Shown here in pieces: positions 36,416 through 44,367 of a stretch of DNA of 64,000 nt. Made by a program: the position numbers and the translations under genes. Position 1 is the first letter of the stretch. Every line of letters starts with the position of its first letter. The notes beneath the pieces were generated by a model that was given only the letters and a program-made list of their open reading frames with translations, did no database searches and had not been told where the DNA came from. This DNA is from an uncultured Cohaesibacter sp. (GTDB lineage Bacteria > Pseudomonadota > Alphaproteobacteria > Rhizobiales > Cohaesibacteraceae), in contig NZ_OY821667.1 in the NCBI RefSeq assembly GCF_963682185.1, positions 1,036,109 through 1,100,108 of the forward strand. The letters are read 5' to 3'.

Positions 36416-37753
36416 ATGAATAACCCACTTCACCTGCATCTTCCGCATGGCAAACGTGTCAGAGCCCAACGCATGATCTGGCAAAGACGTATCATTTTCG
36501 GATTGGGTGGCATTATGGTTGGCCTTGCCGCTGTGATTTTGGCCATGGGCGCCGATGCCAGTCAGGATCTGTATCGTCAACTGATCGAAGCCTACCCCTA
36601 TGCGGGCCTTTTGGTAACGCCGCTCGGCTTTGGAGCCATCGTCTGGGCGACCAACCGCTATTTCCCCGGCACGCAAGGTTCGGGCATTCCACAAGCCATC
36701 GCAGCCCGACGCCTCAAGCGCCCGACAAGCCGTGCCCGCCTCGTGGGCATTCGGACTGCGGTGGGCAAGGTCATCATGACATTGCTGGGTTTGATGATCG
36801 GTGCTTCAACCGGCCGTGAGGGCCCCACCGTTCAGGTTGGCGCCGCTGTCATGTTCCTGACCGGTCGTATCGCGCCCAAGCGTCAGGTTGGCCTTATCCT
36901 CGCCGGTGCTGCAGCCGGTATCGCTGGTGCTTTCAACACCCCTCTGGCAGGGATCGTCTTTGCCATTGAAGAAATGAGCCGCTCTTTCGAGATGCGCACC
37001 AGCGGCATGATCCTGGGCACAGTGATTCTCGCCGGTCTGACTTCCATGGCCGTTTTTGGCAACTACACCTATTTCGGCACCTCCCACGATCTGCTGCAAT
37101 TCGGCTGGGGCTGGATTGCGGTTCCCATCGTGGGCGTGATTGGCGGATTGGCTGGTGGCTTTTTCTCCAAGGTTCTGGTGGTGTTTACCTATGGCCTGCC
37201 CGGTACTGTGGGCAAAATCATCAAGGCCCATCCGGTTCCCTTCGCAATCCTGTGCGGCCTGTTTGTTGCCCTTGCTGGTCTTTACACCGATGGCGCCGTC
37301 AACGGTTCGGGCTATGAAGCAGCCCGCGATGTGCTGCATGGCGAAACCGACCTGCGCCTTGAATATGCACCGCTCAAACTGCTGGCCACCATCGCCTCAT
37401 CCATCAGCGGACTGCCGGGCGGCATTTTCTCCCCGTCCTTGTCAGTCGGAGCTGGCCTCGGAGCTGACCTTGCCGGCTTCTTCCCCAAGGTTCCCGTCGG
37501 AGCCATCGTGCTTTTGGGCATGGTGTCCTACTTCACCGGCGTGGTGCAGGCTCCCATCACCTCATTCGTCATCGTCATGGAAATGACCGATAACCACCAG
37601 ATGATGCTGCCGCTCATGGCCTGCGCCCTGATCGCCAATGCCGCTTCCAAGGTCTTCTGCAAGGAAGGGGTCTATCACCTGCAATCGGGCAAGTTCTACG
37701 ATTTCGCCCGCCAGCGCGATTCGGAGCAGGCGCCTCCCGCCCCCAAGAGCTAG
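36416..37753 (+). CDS. ClC-family chloride channel or exchanger, canonical type
   Basis: A 445-residue inner-membrane ClC protein. It keeps the selectivity-filter string GSGIPQ, the gating glutamate in GREGPTVQVGA, FNTPLAGIVFAIEEM and GGIFSPSLSVGAG, so it is likely a chloride/proton exchanger. It has no CBS domains. The frame opens with TTG at 36350; the ATG at 36416 places the first helix normally, although its ribosome binding site is weak. A terminator separates it from a second ClC gene. Confidence 0.9.
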   Translation: MNNPLHLHLPHGKRVRAQRMIWQRRIIFGLGGIMVGLAAVILAMGADASQDLYRQLIEAYPYAGLLVTPLGFGAIVWATNRYFPGTQGSGIPQAIAARRLKRPTSRARLVGIRTAVGKVIMTLLGLMIGASTGREGPTVQVGAAVMFLTGRIAPKRQVGLILAGAAAGIAGAFNTPLAGIVFAIEEMSRSFEMRTSGMILGTVILAGLTSMAVFGNYTYFGTSHDLLQFGWGWIAVPIVGVIGGLAGGFFSKVLVVFTYGLPGTVGKIIKAHPVPFAILCGLFVALAGLYTDGAVNGSGYEAARDVLHGETDLRLEYAPLKLLATIASSISGLPGGIFSPSLSVGAGLGADLAGFFPKVPVGAIVLLGMVSYFTGVVQAPITSFVIVMEMTDNHQMMLPLMACALIANAASKVFCKEGVYHLQSGKFYDFARQRDSEQAPPAPKS

Positions 37754-37800
37754 CCTTGGCACCCGCCCATCGGCGCAAATGACAGACAGAAAAACCCAAA

Positions 37801-37825
37801 AGCCGCCCCACAAGGCGGCTTTTTG
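37801..37825 (+). terminator. Terminator after the first ClC gene
   Basis: AGCCGCC, loop CCACAA, GGCGGCT, then TTTTTG. A standard intrinsic terminator. Confidence 0.88.
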
Positions 37826-37961
37826 CTTTTCCCCCTATTCTGCCGAAGGTTAGGCTTGACGTTTGAGGCAAAAATTTCAAAGCTTTGCAATGAAAACGGG
37901 GTGAAACCGATCAACGGCTCCTCTCCCTTTACAGCGGCCCAGCGACAAGAGTTTGCCGACC

Positions 37962-39590
37962 ATGATCAGGACCAACCCGATCAAACTGATACGAAGCTGG
38001 ATAGAACCGAACTGGTCGATCTATATTTCGACCCAGCAGCCCAAGCTTTGGTTTTTTTCCATTTTGATCGGATTCATGGTCTCTCTCGCCGCGATCCTGT
38101 TTCGGCTCGGCATTGGCGGCGTGCAATGGTTCTGGCTGGGCACCAGCGCAGAGAATGTCATTACAACGCTGCGCGCAGCCCCGCCTTGGCTTGTGGTTGC
38201 AGCTCCCACCCTTGGCGGCGTCTTTGTTGGTGCCTTTCTGCAATATGTCCACCCCATCAAGCGCGCTGAAGGCGTGGCCGATGTCATCGAAGCGCGAGCA
38301 CGCGGCGGCAGAGGGCTGCGCTTCTGGCAAGCTCTGGATAGCGCCACGGTAACCATCATCTCCCTTGGCGCAGGAGCCAGCGCGGGCCGCGAAGGCCCCA
38401 TCGTGCATCTGGGCGCCAGTCTTGCCAGATCTCTTGGCCGCAGGCTCGCCATACCGGCTGCATCACAAAGAGTGCTGCTCGCCTGCGGGGTGGCCAGCGC
38501 AGTTTCGGCCTCGTTCAACGCGCCCATCGCAGGCGTACTCTTTGCCCACGAGGTCATTCTGGGTCACTATGCCATGTCCGCCTTCGTGCCCATCGTGTTG
38601 GCGTCTGCGGTAGGCACCACCTTCTCGCGTCTCTTTTTTGGCGATGTAGCCTCTTTCATCATCCCCGACTACCAGATCACCTCTTACTGGGAGCTGCCGT
38701 CCTTTGCCCTTCTGGGTATCGTCTGCGCCATCGTTGCGGTGCTGTTCCAAACCTCGCTGCTAGGCACGGACTGGATCGCACGCCACATCAAGATGCCGCT
38801 CATATACCGTCCGATCATTGGCGGCTTCCTCGTTGGCCTCATCGCGCTGGCCTTTCCTGAGGTGCTGGGCGTTGGTTATGAGGCGACCGACCTTGCGCTC
38901 AAGCAACAGCTTCCCCTGACGATGCTACTCTCGCTCATTGTCGCCAAAGCGCTGGCAACATCCATAACGCTGGCTTCGCGCTTTGGCGGCGGTATCTTCT
39001 CACCCTCGCTTTATATTGGCGCCATGGTCGGAGGCACCTTCGGCCTGATCGCGCAACCCTTGCTGCCCGAAATCGCCTCCACTCATGGCCTTTATGCGCT
39101 ACTGGGCATGGGGGCCGTGGCTTCGGCCATGCTCGGCGCGCCCATATCCACGACCATGATCGTCTTTGAATTGACCGGTGGTTATGCTCTCTCTATCGCC
39201 CTCTTGGTGACGGTCTCCATCTCCAACGGCCTCGCCGTGGCACTCAGTGGGCGCTCCTATTTCCACTGGCAACTGGGCATGCGCGGCATCTTCCTGCATG
39301 AAGGCTCCCATCGCTATGTCGTGAAAAACACCACGATTGCGGACTTTTACACGCCCCTAGCCGCAGATATTCCCATTGAAGACACCGTACTTGAGCATAA
39401 TATGGAACCGATCAAGCTGCAGGACACACTGGAACTGGCGCTCAAGAAATTCGATGACAATGGCGGCAGTAATCTCGCCGTGCTTGATCCGGACAATCCG
39501 GGCCGTATTCTGGGCTGGGCGCGGCAGGTGGATGCCCTTCGCCATTTCAACGCCGTGTTGATCAACACACAGGTCGAAGAACATCGCTAG
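37962..39590 (+). CDS. ClC-family protein, atypical filter, with a C-terminal CBS-like region
   Basis: A 542-residue ClC protein unlike its upstream neighbour. It keeps the gating glutamate in GREGPIVHLGA, FNAPIAGVLFAHE and GGGIFSPSLYIG, but the GSGIP filter is replaced by HPIKRAEGVADVIEA. A cytosolic tail (about 455-540) resembles a CBS domain (DTLELALKKFDDNGGSNLAVLD). The family is clear; ion selectivity is not, since the filter serine is missing. The start is the ATG at 37962 (a TTG at 37953 is in frame), with a weak ribosome binding site. Confidence 0.85.
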   Translation: MIRTNPIKLIRSWIEPNWSIYISTQQPKLWFFSILIGFMVSLAAILFRLGIGGVQWFWLGTSAENVITTLRAAPPWLVVAAPTLGGVFVGAFLQYVHPIKRAEGVADVIEARARGGRGLRFWQALDSATVTIISLGAGASAGREGPIVHLGASLARSLGRRLAIPAASQRVLLACGVASAVSASFNAPIAGVLFAHEVILGHYAMSAFVPIVLASAVGTTFSRLFFGDVASFIIPDYQITSYWELPSFALLGIVCAIVAVLFQTSLLGTDWIARHIKMPLIYRPIIGGFLVGLIALAFPEVLGVGYEATDLALKQQLPLTMLLSLIVAKALATSITLASRFGGGIFSPSLYIGAMVGGTFGLIAQPLLPEIASTHGLYALLGMGAVASAMLGAPISTTMIVFELTGGYALSIALLVTVSISNGLAVALSGRSYFHWQLGMRGIFLHEGSHRYVVKNTTIADFYTPLAADIPIEDTVLEHNMEPIKLQDTLELALKKFDDNGGSNLAVLDPDNPGRILGWARQVDALRHFNAVLINTQVEEHR

Positions 39591-39956
39591 AGGGCCAAGG
39601 CCTTTCAATCGCCAGCTTTCCGATAGAGAGAAGAAAACAGCCATCCGGGTAGTCGGAAGCGATCTGAGGCGATCTGGGGCGAAAAGATCTCCAAAAGGGC
39701 AAATTTGCCCCTGACAAACCACATTTGTTGCTATAATGTTCTTGTTTGGATTCGATGCATGGATCCCTTCTTGCGCTTTTGCCCTTTGCAAACCAGAAGC
39801 AAGGCCATTAAACAATCCAAACCCAGAGCTATTCGCACACGATCCGAGCCGGTCTTGAATATGAGTAGCGTTTGAACCAATGCATGAGCGCACGAGCCGA
39901 TCAAAGCCATCGATCAGCGCTCTTAAAACCGAACACAGTTGGACCCGGTAGCCTCT
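39591..39956 (+). other. Spacer upstream of the UvrD/PcrA gene
   Basis: Holds the helicase promoter: CTGACA (39711-39716) and TATAAT (39732-39737) are spaced 15 bases. A perfect 14-bp palindrome GGGCAAATTTGCCC (39697-39710) abuts the -35 hexamer and could be an operator. No other feature is seen. Confidence 0.45.
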
Positions 39957-42341
39957 ATGTCTGATCTTTTTGCACCATCGCCAATCTCTCCGCATAACGA
40001 GATGCAGGAGGAAGATCAGGAAGGCATACGCGCCAAGCTGGCCCGCATGCACCCCACGCCTTATCTGGACGGACTCAACCCTGAACAGCGTGATGCAGTG
40101 GAAAGTCTTGACGGACCTTTGCTGGTGCTGGCTGGTGCAGGCACAGGCAAAACCCGCGTATTGACCACCCGCATTGGTCACATTCTGGCCACCCGCCGCG
40201 CCACTCCCTGGCAGATCCTGTCGGTGACCTTCACCAACAAGGCAGCTCGCGAGATGAAGGAGCGTATCGGCTCACTCATCGGCGGCTCGGTGGAAGGCAT
40301 GCAGTGGCTGGGCACATTCCACTCCATCGGCGTCAAGATACTGCGTCGCCATGCCGAATTGGTCGGCCTCAAGTCCAATTTCACGATCCTTGATGCGGAC
40401 GATCAGCTCCGCCTGCTCAAGCAGCTTATTCAGGCCAATGCCATCGAAGAAAAGCGCTGGCCAGCTCGTCAGTTGGCAACCCTGATCGATAGCTGGAAAA
40501 ACCGTGGCCTTTCACCTGATCAGGTGCCCCAGGATGAAGCCTTCCTGTTTGCGCAAGGCAAGGGCATCGCCCTTTACAAAGCCTATCAGGACCGCCTGAA
40601 AATTCTCAATGCCTGCGACTTTGGCGATCTGCTGCTCGAGTGCATCCGCCTGTTCCGCGAAAATCCGGATGTGCTGGCGACCTATCATCAGAAATTCCGC
40701 TATATTCTGGTGGACGAGTATCAAGACACCAACGTGGCGCAATATCTCTGGCTGCGTCTGCTGGCCCAATCGAGCCACAATATCTGCTGCGTGGGCGACG
40801 ATGACCAGTCGATCTATGGCTGGCGCGGCGCCGAAGTGGACAATATCCTGCGCTTTGAAGAGGATTTCCCCGGCGCCAAGGTTATTCGCCTTGAGCGCAA
40901 CTACCGCTCCACGGCTCATATTCTGGCCGCAGCATCGCACCTCATCACCTACAATGCCGGACGGCTTGGCAAGACCCTGCATCCGCAAATCGAGGATGAT
41001 GAAGCTGAGAAGGTCACCGTTGCATCTATCTGGGATTCCGAAGAGGAAGCCCGCACCATTGGCGACCAGATCGAATCCTACCAGCGCAACGGGCATCAAC
41101 TGAATGACATGGCCATTCTGGTGCGTGCCTCCTTCCAGATGCGCGAGTTTGAAGACCGCTTTATCACCATGGGGCTCAATTATCGCGTCATCGGCGGCCC
41201 TCGCTTCTATGAACGCGCAGAAATTCGCGATGCATTGGCCTATTTCCGAGCCATGGTGCAGCCTGCGGACGATCTGGCCTTCGAGCGCATTGTCAACACT
41301 CCTCGCCGGGGTTTGGGCAATGCGACAGTCCAGCAGATCCACAATCTGGCGCGCGCCGAGGAAATTCCGCTGATGGAAGCGGCAACCGAGATTGTTGATT
41401 CAGAGGAATTGAAGCCAAAACCGCGCAATTCACTGAAAAGCCTTCTGGGCCAGTTCAATCACTGGCGCACCATGCTTGCCACGATGAAGCATACAGAACT
41501 GGCCGAGATCATCCTTGATGAATCCGGCTACACAGAAATGTGGCAGAAGGACAAATCGCCAGACGCACCGGGCCGCCTTGAAAACCTCAAGGAATTGATC
41601 CGTTCCATGGAGGAGTTCGACTCCCTGCCCAGCTTCCTTGAACATATCGCGCTGGTCATGGATCGGGATTCCGCCGAGACCAACGATGCCGTCTCGATCA
41701 TGACCCTGCATTCGGCTAAAGGGCTGGAATTTGACACTGTCTTCCTGCCCGGCTGGGAAGAAGGCCTGTTCCCCCATCAGCGCGCGCTGGATGAATCCGG
41801 CACCAAGGGGCTGGAAGAAGAGCGCCGCCTTGCCTATGTAGGCATCACGCGCGCCAAGAAGCGGGCCAAGATCTATGTTGCCTCAAACCGGCGCATTCAC
41901 GGCCTTTGGCAAAATTCCATTCCCTCACGCTTCCTTGATGAACTTCCCTCCAAACATGTGGAGATAGAGGAAAGCCAGTCCACCTATGGCGGTTATGGCG
42001 CGTCAGGTGTGGGCGGCTCCATCTATGGCAAGAGCCGGTTTGACACATCCGATCCCTTCGAGAATAGCTATGACACGCCGGGCTGGAAACGGGCACAGGC
42101 CAACAAGGCCAGCAGAGGCAAATCCTCCACGCCCAAGGCCAAACGGGCCACCACGACAATCGAAGGAGAACTGGTCGCAAAGAGTGTTTCCGATAGCCCG
42201 TCCAAATTCGCCATTGGCGAACGGGTGTTCCATCTCAAATTCGGCTATGGAGAAATCAAGTCCATCGAAGGCAACAAGCTGACGATCCAATTCCAGACGG
42301 GCCAAAAGCGCGTCCTTGACAGTTTCGTTGAGAAACATTGA
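39957..42341 (+). CDS. UvrD/PcrA-type DNA helicase
   Basis: A superfamily 1A 3'-5' helicase of 794 residues for nucleotide excision and mismatch repair and for removal of protein blocks. The motifs are all present: AGAGTGKTRVL (Walker A), FTNKAAREMKER, LVDEYQDTN (motif II), DDQSIYGWRGA (motif III), TLHSAKGLEFDTVFLPGWEEG (motif V region) and YVGITRAKKR (motif VI). The C-terminal tail ends in a small beta region (FHLKFGYGEIKSIEGNKLTIQF) like the RNAP-binding Tudor fold of PcrA/UvrD. ATG at 39957; an in-frame TTG lies at 39939. Confidence 0.93.
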   Translation: MSDLFAPSPISPHNEMQEEDQEGIRAKLARMHPTPYLDGLNPEQRDAVESLDGPLLVLAGAGTGKTRVLTTRIGHILATRRATPWQILSVTFTNKAAREMKERIGSLIGGSVEGMQWLGTFHSIGVKILRRHAELVGLKSNFTILDADDQLRLLKQLIQANAIEEKRWPARQLATLIDSWKNRGLSPDQVPQDEAFLFAQGKGIALYKAYQDRLKILNACDFGDLLLECIRLFRENPDVLATYHQKFRYILVDEYQDTNVAQYLWLRLLAQSSHNICCVGDDDQSIYGWRGAEVDNILRFEEDFPGAKVIRLERNYRSTAHILAAASHLITYNAGRLGKTLHPQIEDDEAEKVTVASIWDSEEEARTIGDQIESYQRNGHQLNDMAILVRASFQMREFEDRFITMGLNYRVIGGPRFYERAEIRDALAYFRAMVQPADDLAFERIVNTPRRGLGNATVQQIHNLARAEEIPLMEAATEIVDSEELKPKPRNSLKSLLGQFNHWRTMLATMKHTELAEIILDESGYTEMWQKDKSPDAPGRLENLKELIRSMEEFDSLPSFLEHIALVMDRDSAETNDAVSIMTLHSAKGLEFDTVFLPGWEEGLFPHQRALDESGTKGLEEERRLAYVGITRAKKRAKIYVASNRRIHGLWQNSIPSRFLDELPSKHVEIEESQSTYGGYGASGVGGSIYGKSRFDTSDPFENSYDTPGWKRAQANKASRGKSSTPKAKRATTTIEGELVAKSVSDSPSKFAIGERVFHLKFGYGEIKSIEGNKLTIQFQTGQKRVLDSFVEKH

Positions 42342-42410
42342 TCCTTCCCGCTTGCCTTTAAGGCGTCGAAGGTCTATCGACTGTCCAGATCAGCTTTACA
42401 AGAGGAAACC

Positions 42411-43283
42411 ATGGCCCATTATCTTTATGCCGAAGGCTCTGCAAAAGACATTCAGGCTGCCGCCAAACATCTTGAAGTCATCTTCGAAGAGGACGGCTTT
42501 GCCATTTCGAATTTCGAAATTGATGAGGATAATGGCATCTGGGCCCTCTCCCTCTACCCTACGGAAGAAGCAATCGAGGACGCGCACAAAAAGGCGCTTT
42601 CAGAGCTGACTGGCCTCAACATCTCGCTGCCGCTCGCGGTTGAAGATCTGGGCGAGGTTGACTGGGTGTCAAAGAGCCTTGAAGGCCTCGTGCCGGTCGA
42701 AGCAGGCCGCTTCATTATCCATGGTTCCCATGACAAGGGCATGGATACGCATGGGCGCATTCCAGTGCAGATCAATGCCGGTCAGGCCTTTGGCACTGGC
42801 CATCACGGCACCACGGCAGGCTGCCTGAAAGTGCTCAGCGACGAGCTACGCCGCACGCATCCACTGCGCATTCTCGATCTGGGCACCGGCTCGGCCGTAC
42901 TGGCCATCGGGCTCGCCAAAATGTTGAAACAGGAAATCGTGGCAACGGATATCGACCCGGTTTCGATCGAAACGGCCAAGGACAATATTCAGATCAACGA
43001 AGTGCATCCCTTTGTCACCACGGCTGTGGCCGCAGGCTTCAGTCATCCGGTTTTCAAAGAAAAGGGGCCATTTGATCTGATCGTTGCCAACATTCTGGCC
43101 GGGCCACTGTGCAAAATGGCGCCAGATCTGGCAAACAATCTCGCCCTTGGCGGACGTGTCATCCTCTCCGGCCTGCTGCCGCATCAGCGCGCGCGCGTTC
43201 TTGCAGCCTATCGCCTGCAAGGCTTCCGGCATATCAGAACAGTCAAAGAAGATGGTTGGCTTGTTCTGGTCCTCGAGAGATAA
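42411..43283 (+). CDS. prmA: Ribosomal protein L11 methyltransferase
   Basis: SAM-dependent methylation of L11. The 290-residue protein has the N-terminal substrate domain, then NAGQAFGTGHHGTTAGCL, the SAM motif ILDLGTGSAVLAIGLAK and the NPPY-like post-motif seen here as IVANILAGPL. GAGGAAA precedes the ATG. It follows the helicase by 70 bases and may be co-transcribed. A cluster of hairpins follows the stop. Confidence 0.93.
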   Translation: MAHYLYAEGSAKDIQAAAKHLEVIFEEDGFAISNFEIDEDNGIWALSLYPTEEAIEDAHKKALSELTGLNISLPLAVEDLGEVDWVSKSLEGLVPVEAGRFIIHGSHDKGMDTHGRIPVQINAGQAFGTGHHGTTAGCLKVLSDELRRTHPLRILDLGTGSAVLAIGLAKMLKQEIVATDIDPVSIETAKDNIQINEVHPFVTTAVAAGFSHPVFKEKGPFDLIVANILAGPLCKMAPDLANNLALGGRVILSGLLPHQRARVLAAYRLQGFRHIRTVKEDGWLVLVLER

Positions 43284-43340
43284 GCAGAGATCCATCAGGA
43301 TCGACCAGTTTTCCTGCTTTATTGCATCTGAAAGCCATTT

Positions 43341-43450
43341 GCTTTCCGGGCATCCGCCCGGAAGCTCCTCTCAGAGCCAGGCATATAAAGGCCACATGCC
43401 TCATATATGCGGGGGTACCCTTGAGCTTCCCTTGAAGGGGAAGTTCAAGG
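43341..43450. other. Three consecutive stem-loops after prmA
   Basis: Hairpin 1 (43342-43364): GCTT(T)CCGGGC with GCCCGGAAGC. Hairpin 2 (43381-43410): GCATATA with TATATGC, plus an inner GGC/GCC. Hairpin 3 (43419-43450): CCTTGA and CTTCCC pairing with GGGAAG and TCAAGG. The last one ends 4 bases from the stop of the small gene at 43454 and is followed on the plus strand by ATTTTATTT, so it can terminate prmA. The set may be a 3' UTR or a small RNA. Confidence 0.55.
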
Positions 43451-43453
43451 ATT

Positions 43454-43582
43454 TTATTTGTCGTTGTCGTCGCGAGCAGATACAGAATTTTCGAAGTCAG
43501 CGGAGTAAAGTTCGATGTAAGAACGAGCTTCAGCTTCACGGGCTGCGATCAGGCGTTCAAAAGCGTTGCTAAGAATGGACAT
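43454..43582 (-). CDS. Small protein of unknown function, copy A
   Basis: A 42-residue frame that starts MSILSNAFERLIAAREAEAR and ends RDDNDK, with AAAGGA 6-7 bases before the ATG. It shares its pattern with the gene at 43930-44064: a hydrophobic start, then ER/EKLI-AARE-A-R and an aromatic, acidic second half. Both resemble short helical Hyphomicrobiales proteins without known function. A helical amphipathic N-terminus is likely. The matching ribosome binding site, strand and partner support it as a real gene, although it is very short. Confidence 0.65.
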   Translation of the reverse strand: MSILSNAFERLIAAREAEARSYIELYSADFENSVSARDDNDK

Positions 43583-43790
43583 TTGATTTTCCTTTCGACC
43601 TTCGGTCAATTTTTCGACCGTTTCCTTATACCAAAGTTATATAGCAGATCGCCCCAGAAACAAAAATACACAGTTTCTCAAGCCAGCCACACCAAATCTG
43701 CATGGCAATTCGATTAGCTATGTCATTCAAATTTACGCATCTTTAGGGATAAGGCGATCAGACCGCTAAAATGAGAGGGTATAAATAGAA

Positions 43791-43815
43791 AAAGCGGGCC
43801 TGGGCCCGCTTGTTT
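43791..43815 (-). terminator. Terminator of the small gene at 43930
   Basis: AAGCGGGC / GCCCGCTT stem with a 4-base loop; the minus-strand copy runs into CTTTTTCTATT. It lies about 115 bases after the copy B stop and about 210 bases before copy A, so the two small genes are probably separate transcripts. Confidence 0.85.
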
Positions 43816-43929
43816 TAGTGGAGTTTGTTTTTGGACGGCTTTGCTCCTCCCGTCCGGACGCTTCTCTGGGTGACTGCCTGATCGGCAATTTGTCTTTACG
43901 CTTAAATCATCCAGGAAGCCTCACGGCGA

Positions 43930-44064
43930 TTAGCCGCGAGGATCGTTGGTCATGTCGATGATGGAGTCGAGGCCACGGTCGGACATATATTCGTCTACGA
44001 AACGCTGAGCCTGCTCTTCACGAGCCGTGATTACTTTTTCAAGAGCGCGGTTAAAGAAGTTCAT
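43930..44064 (-). CDS. Small protein of unknown function, copy B
   Basis: A 44-residue frame beginning MNFFNRALEKVITAREEQAQ and ending TNDPRG, with AAAGG 8-9 bases upstream and a strong terminator downstream. It aligns without gaps to the N-terminal half of copy A (FNRALEKVITAREEQAQRFV against LSNAFERLIAAREAEARSYI), so the pair arose by duplication. Pyrimidine-ending and common codons, as in highly expressed genes, suggest good expression. No function is known. Confidence 0.68.
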   Translation of the reverse strand: MNFFNRALEKVITAREEQAQRFVDEYMSDRGLDSIIDMTNDPRG

Positions 44065-44367
44065 GATAATAACCTTTCTTCTGTATGGTGATTGTTCGTT
44101 TGACTTACATCATGGAATATGGGCTATCCCCCTCCATTCAAAAAGGCCCAATAACTCAAAACAGAGATGCATAAATCGCATAGCGAAAAATTGAGCTAGT
44201 CCATTTTCGCAAATATTCAATTTATATGCATCATAAAAACTTCCCTCTCGCAGGCCTTACCGCCCTTGCCCGACCCGCTGAAATTTGGCACTGTGAGGTG
44301 GAAAATCCTTGTCTATACAGGGAGCCAACCCAACGTCCCATTTCCCGCCTCTCTCAGGAATATTTAT

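Noticed and set aside
39738-39753. LexA box (GTTC-N7-GTTC) near the helicase promoter
   Set aside because: Only the first half fits; the second reads GATT, and shifting the spacing breaks the consensus.
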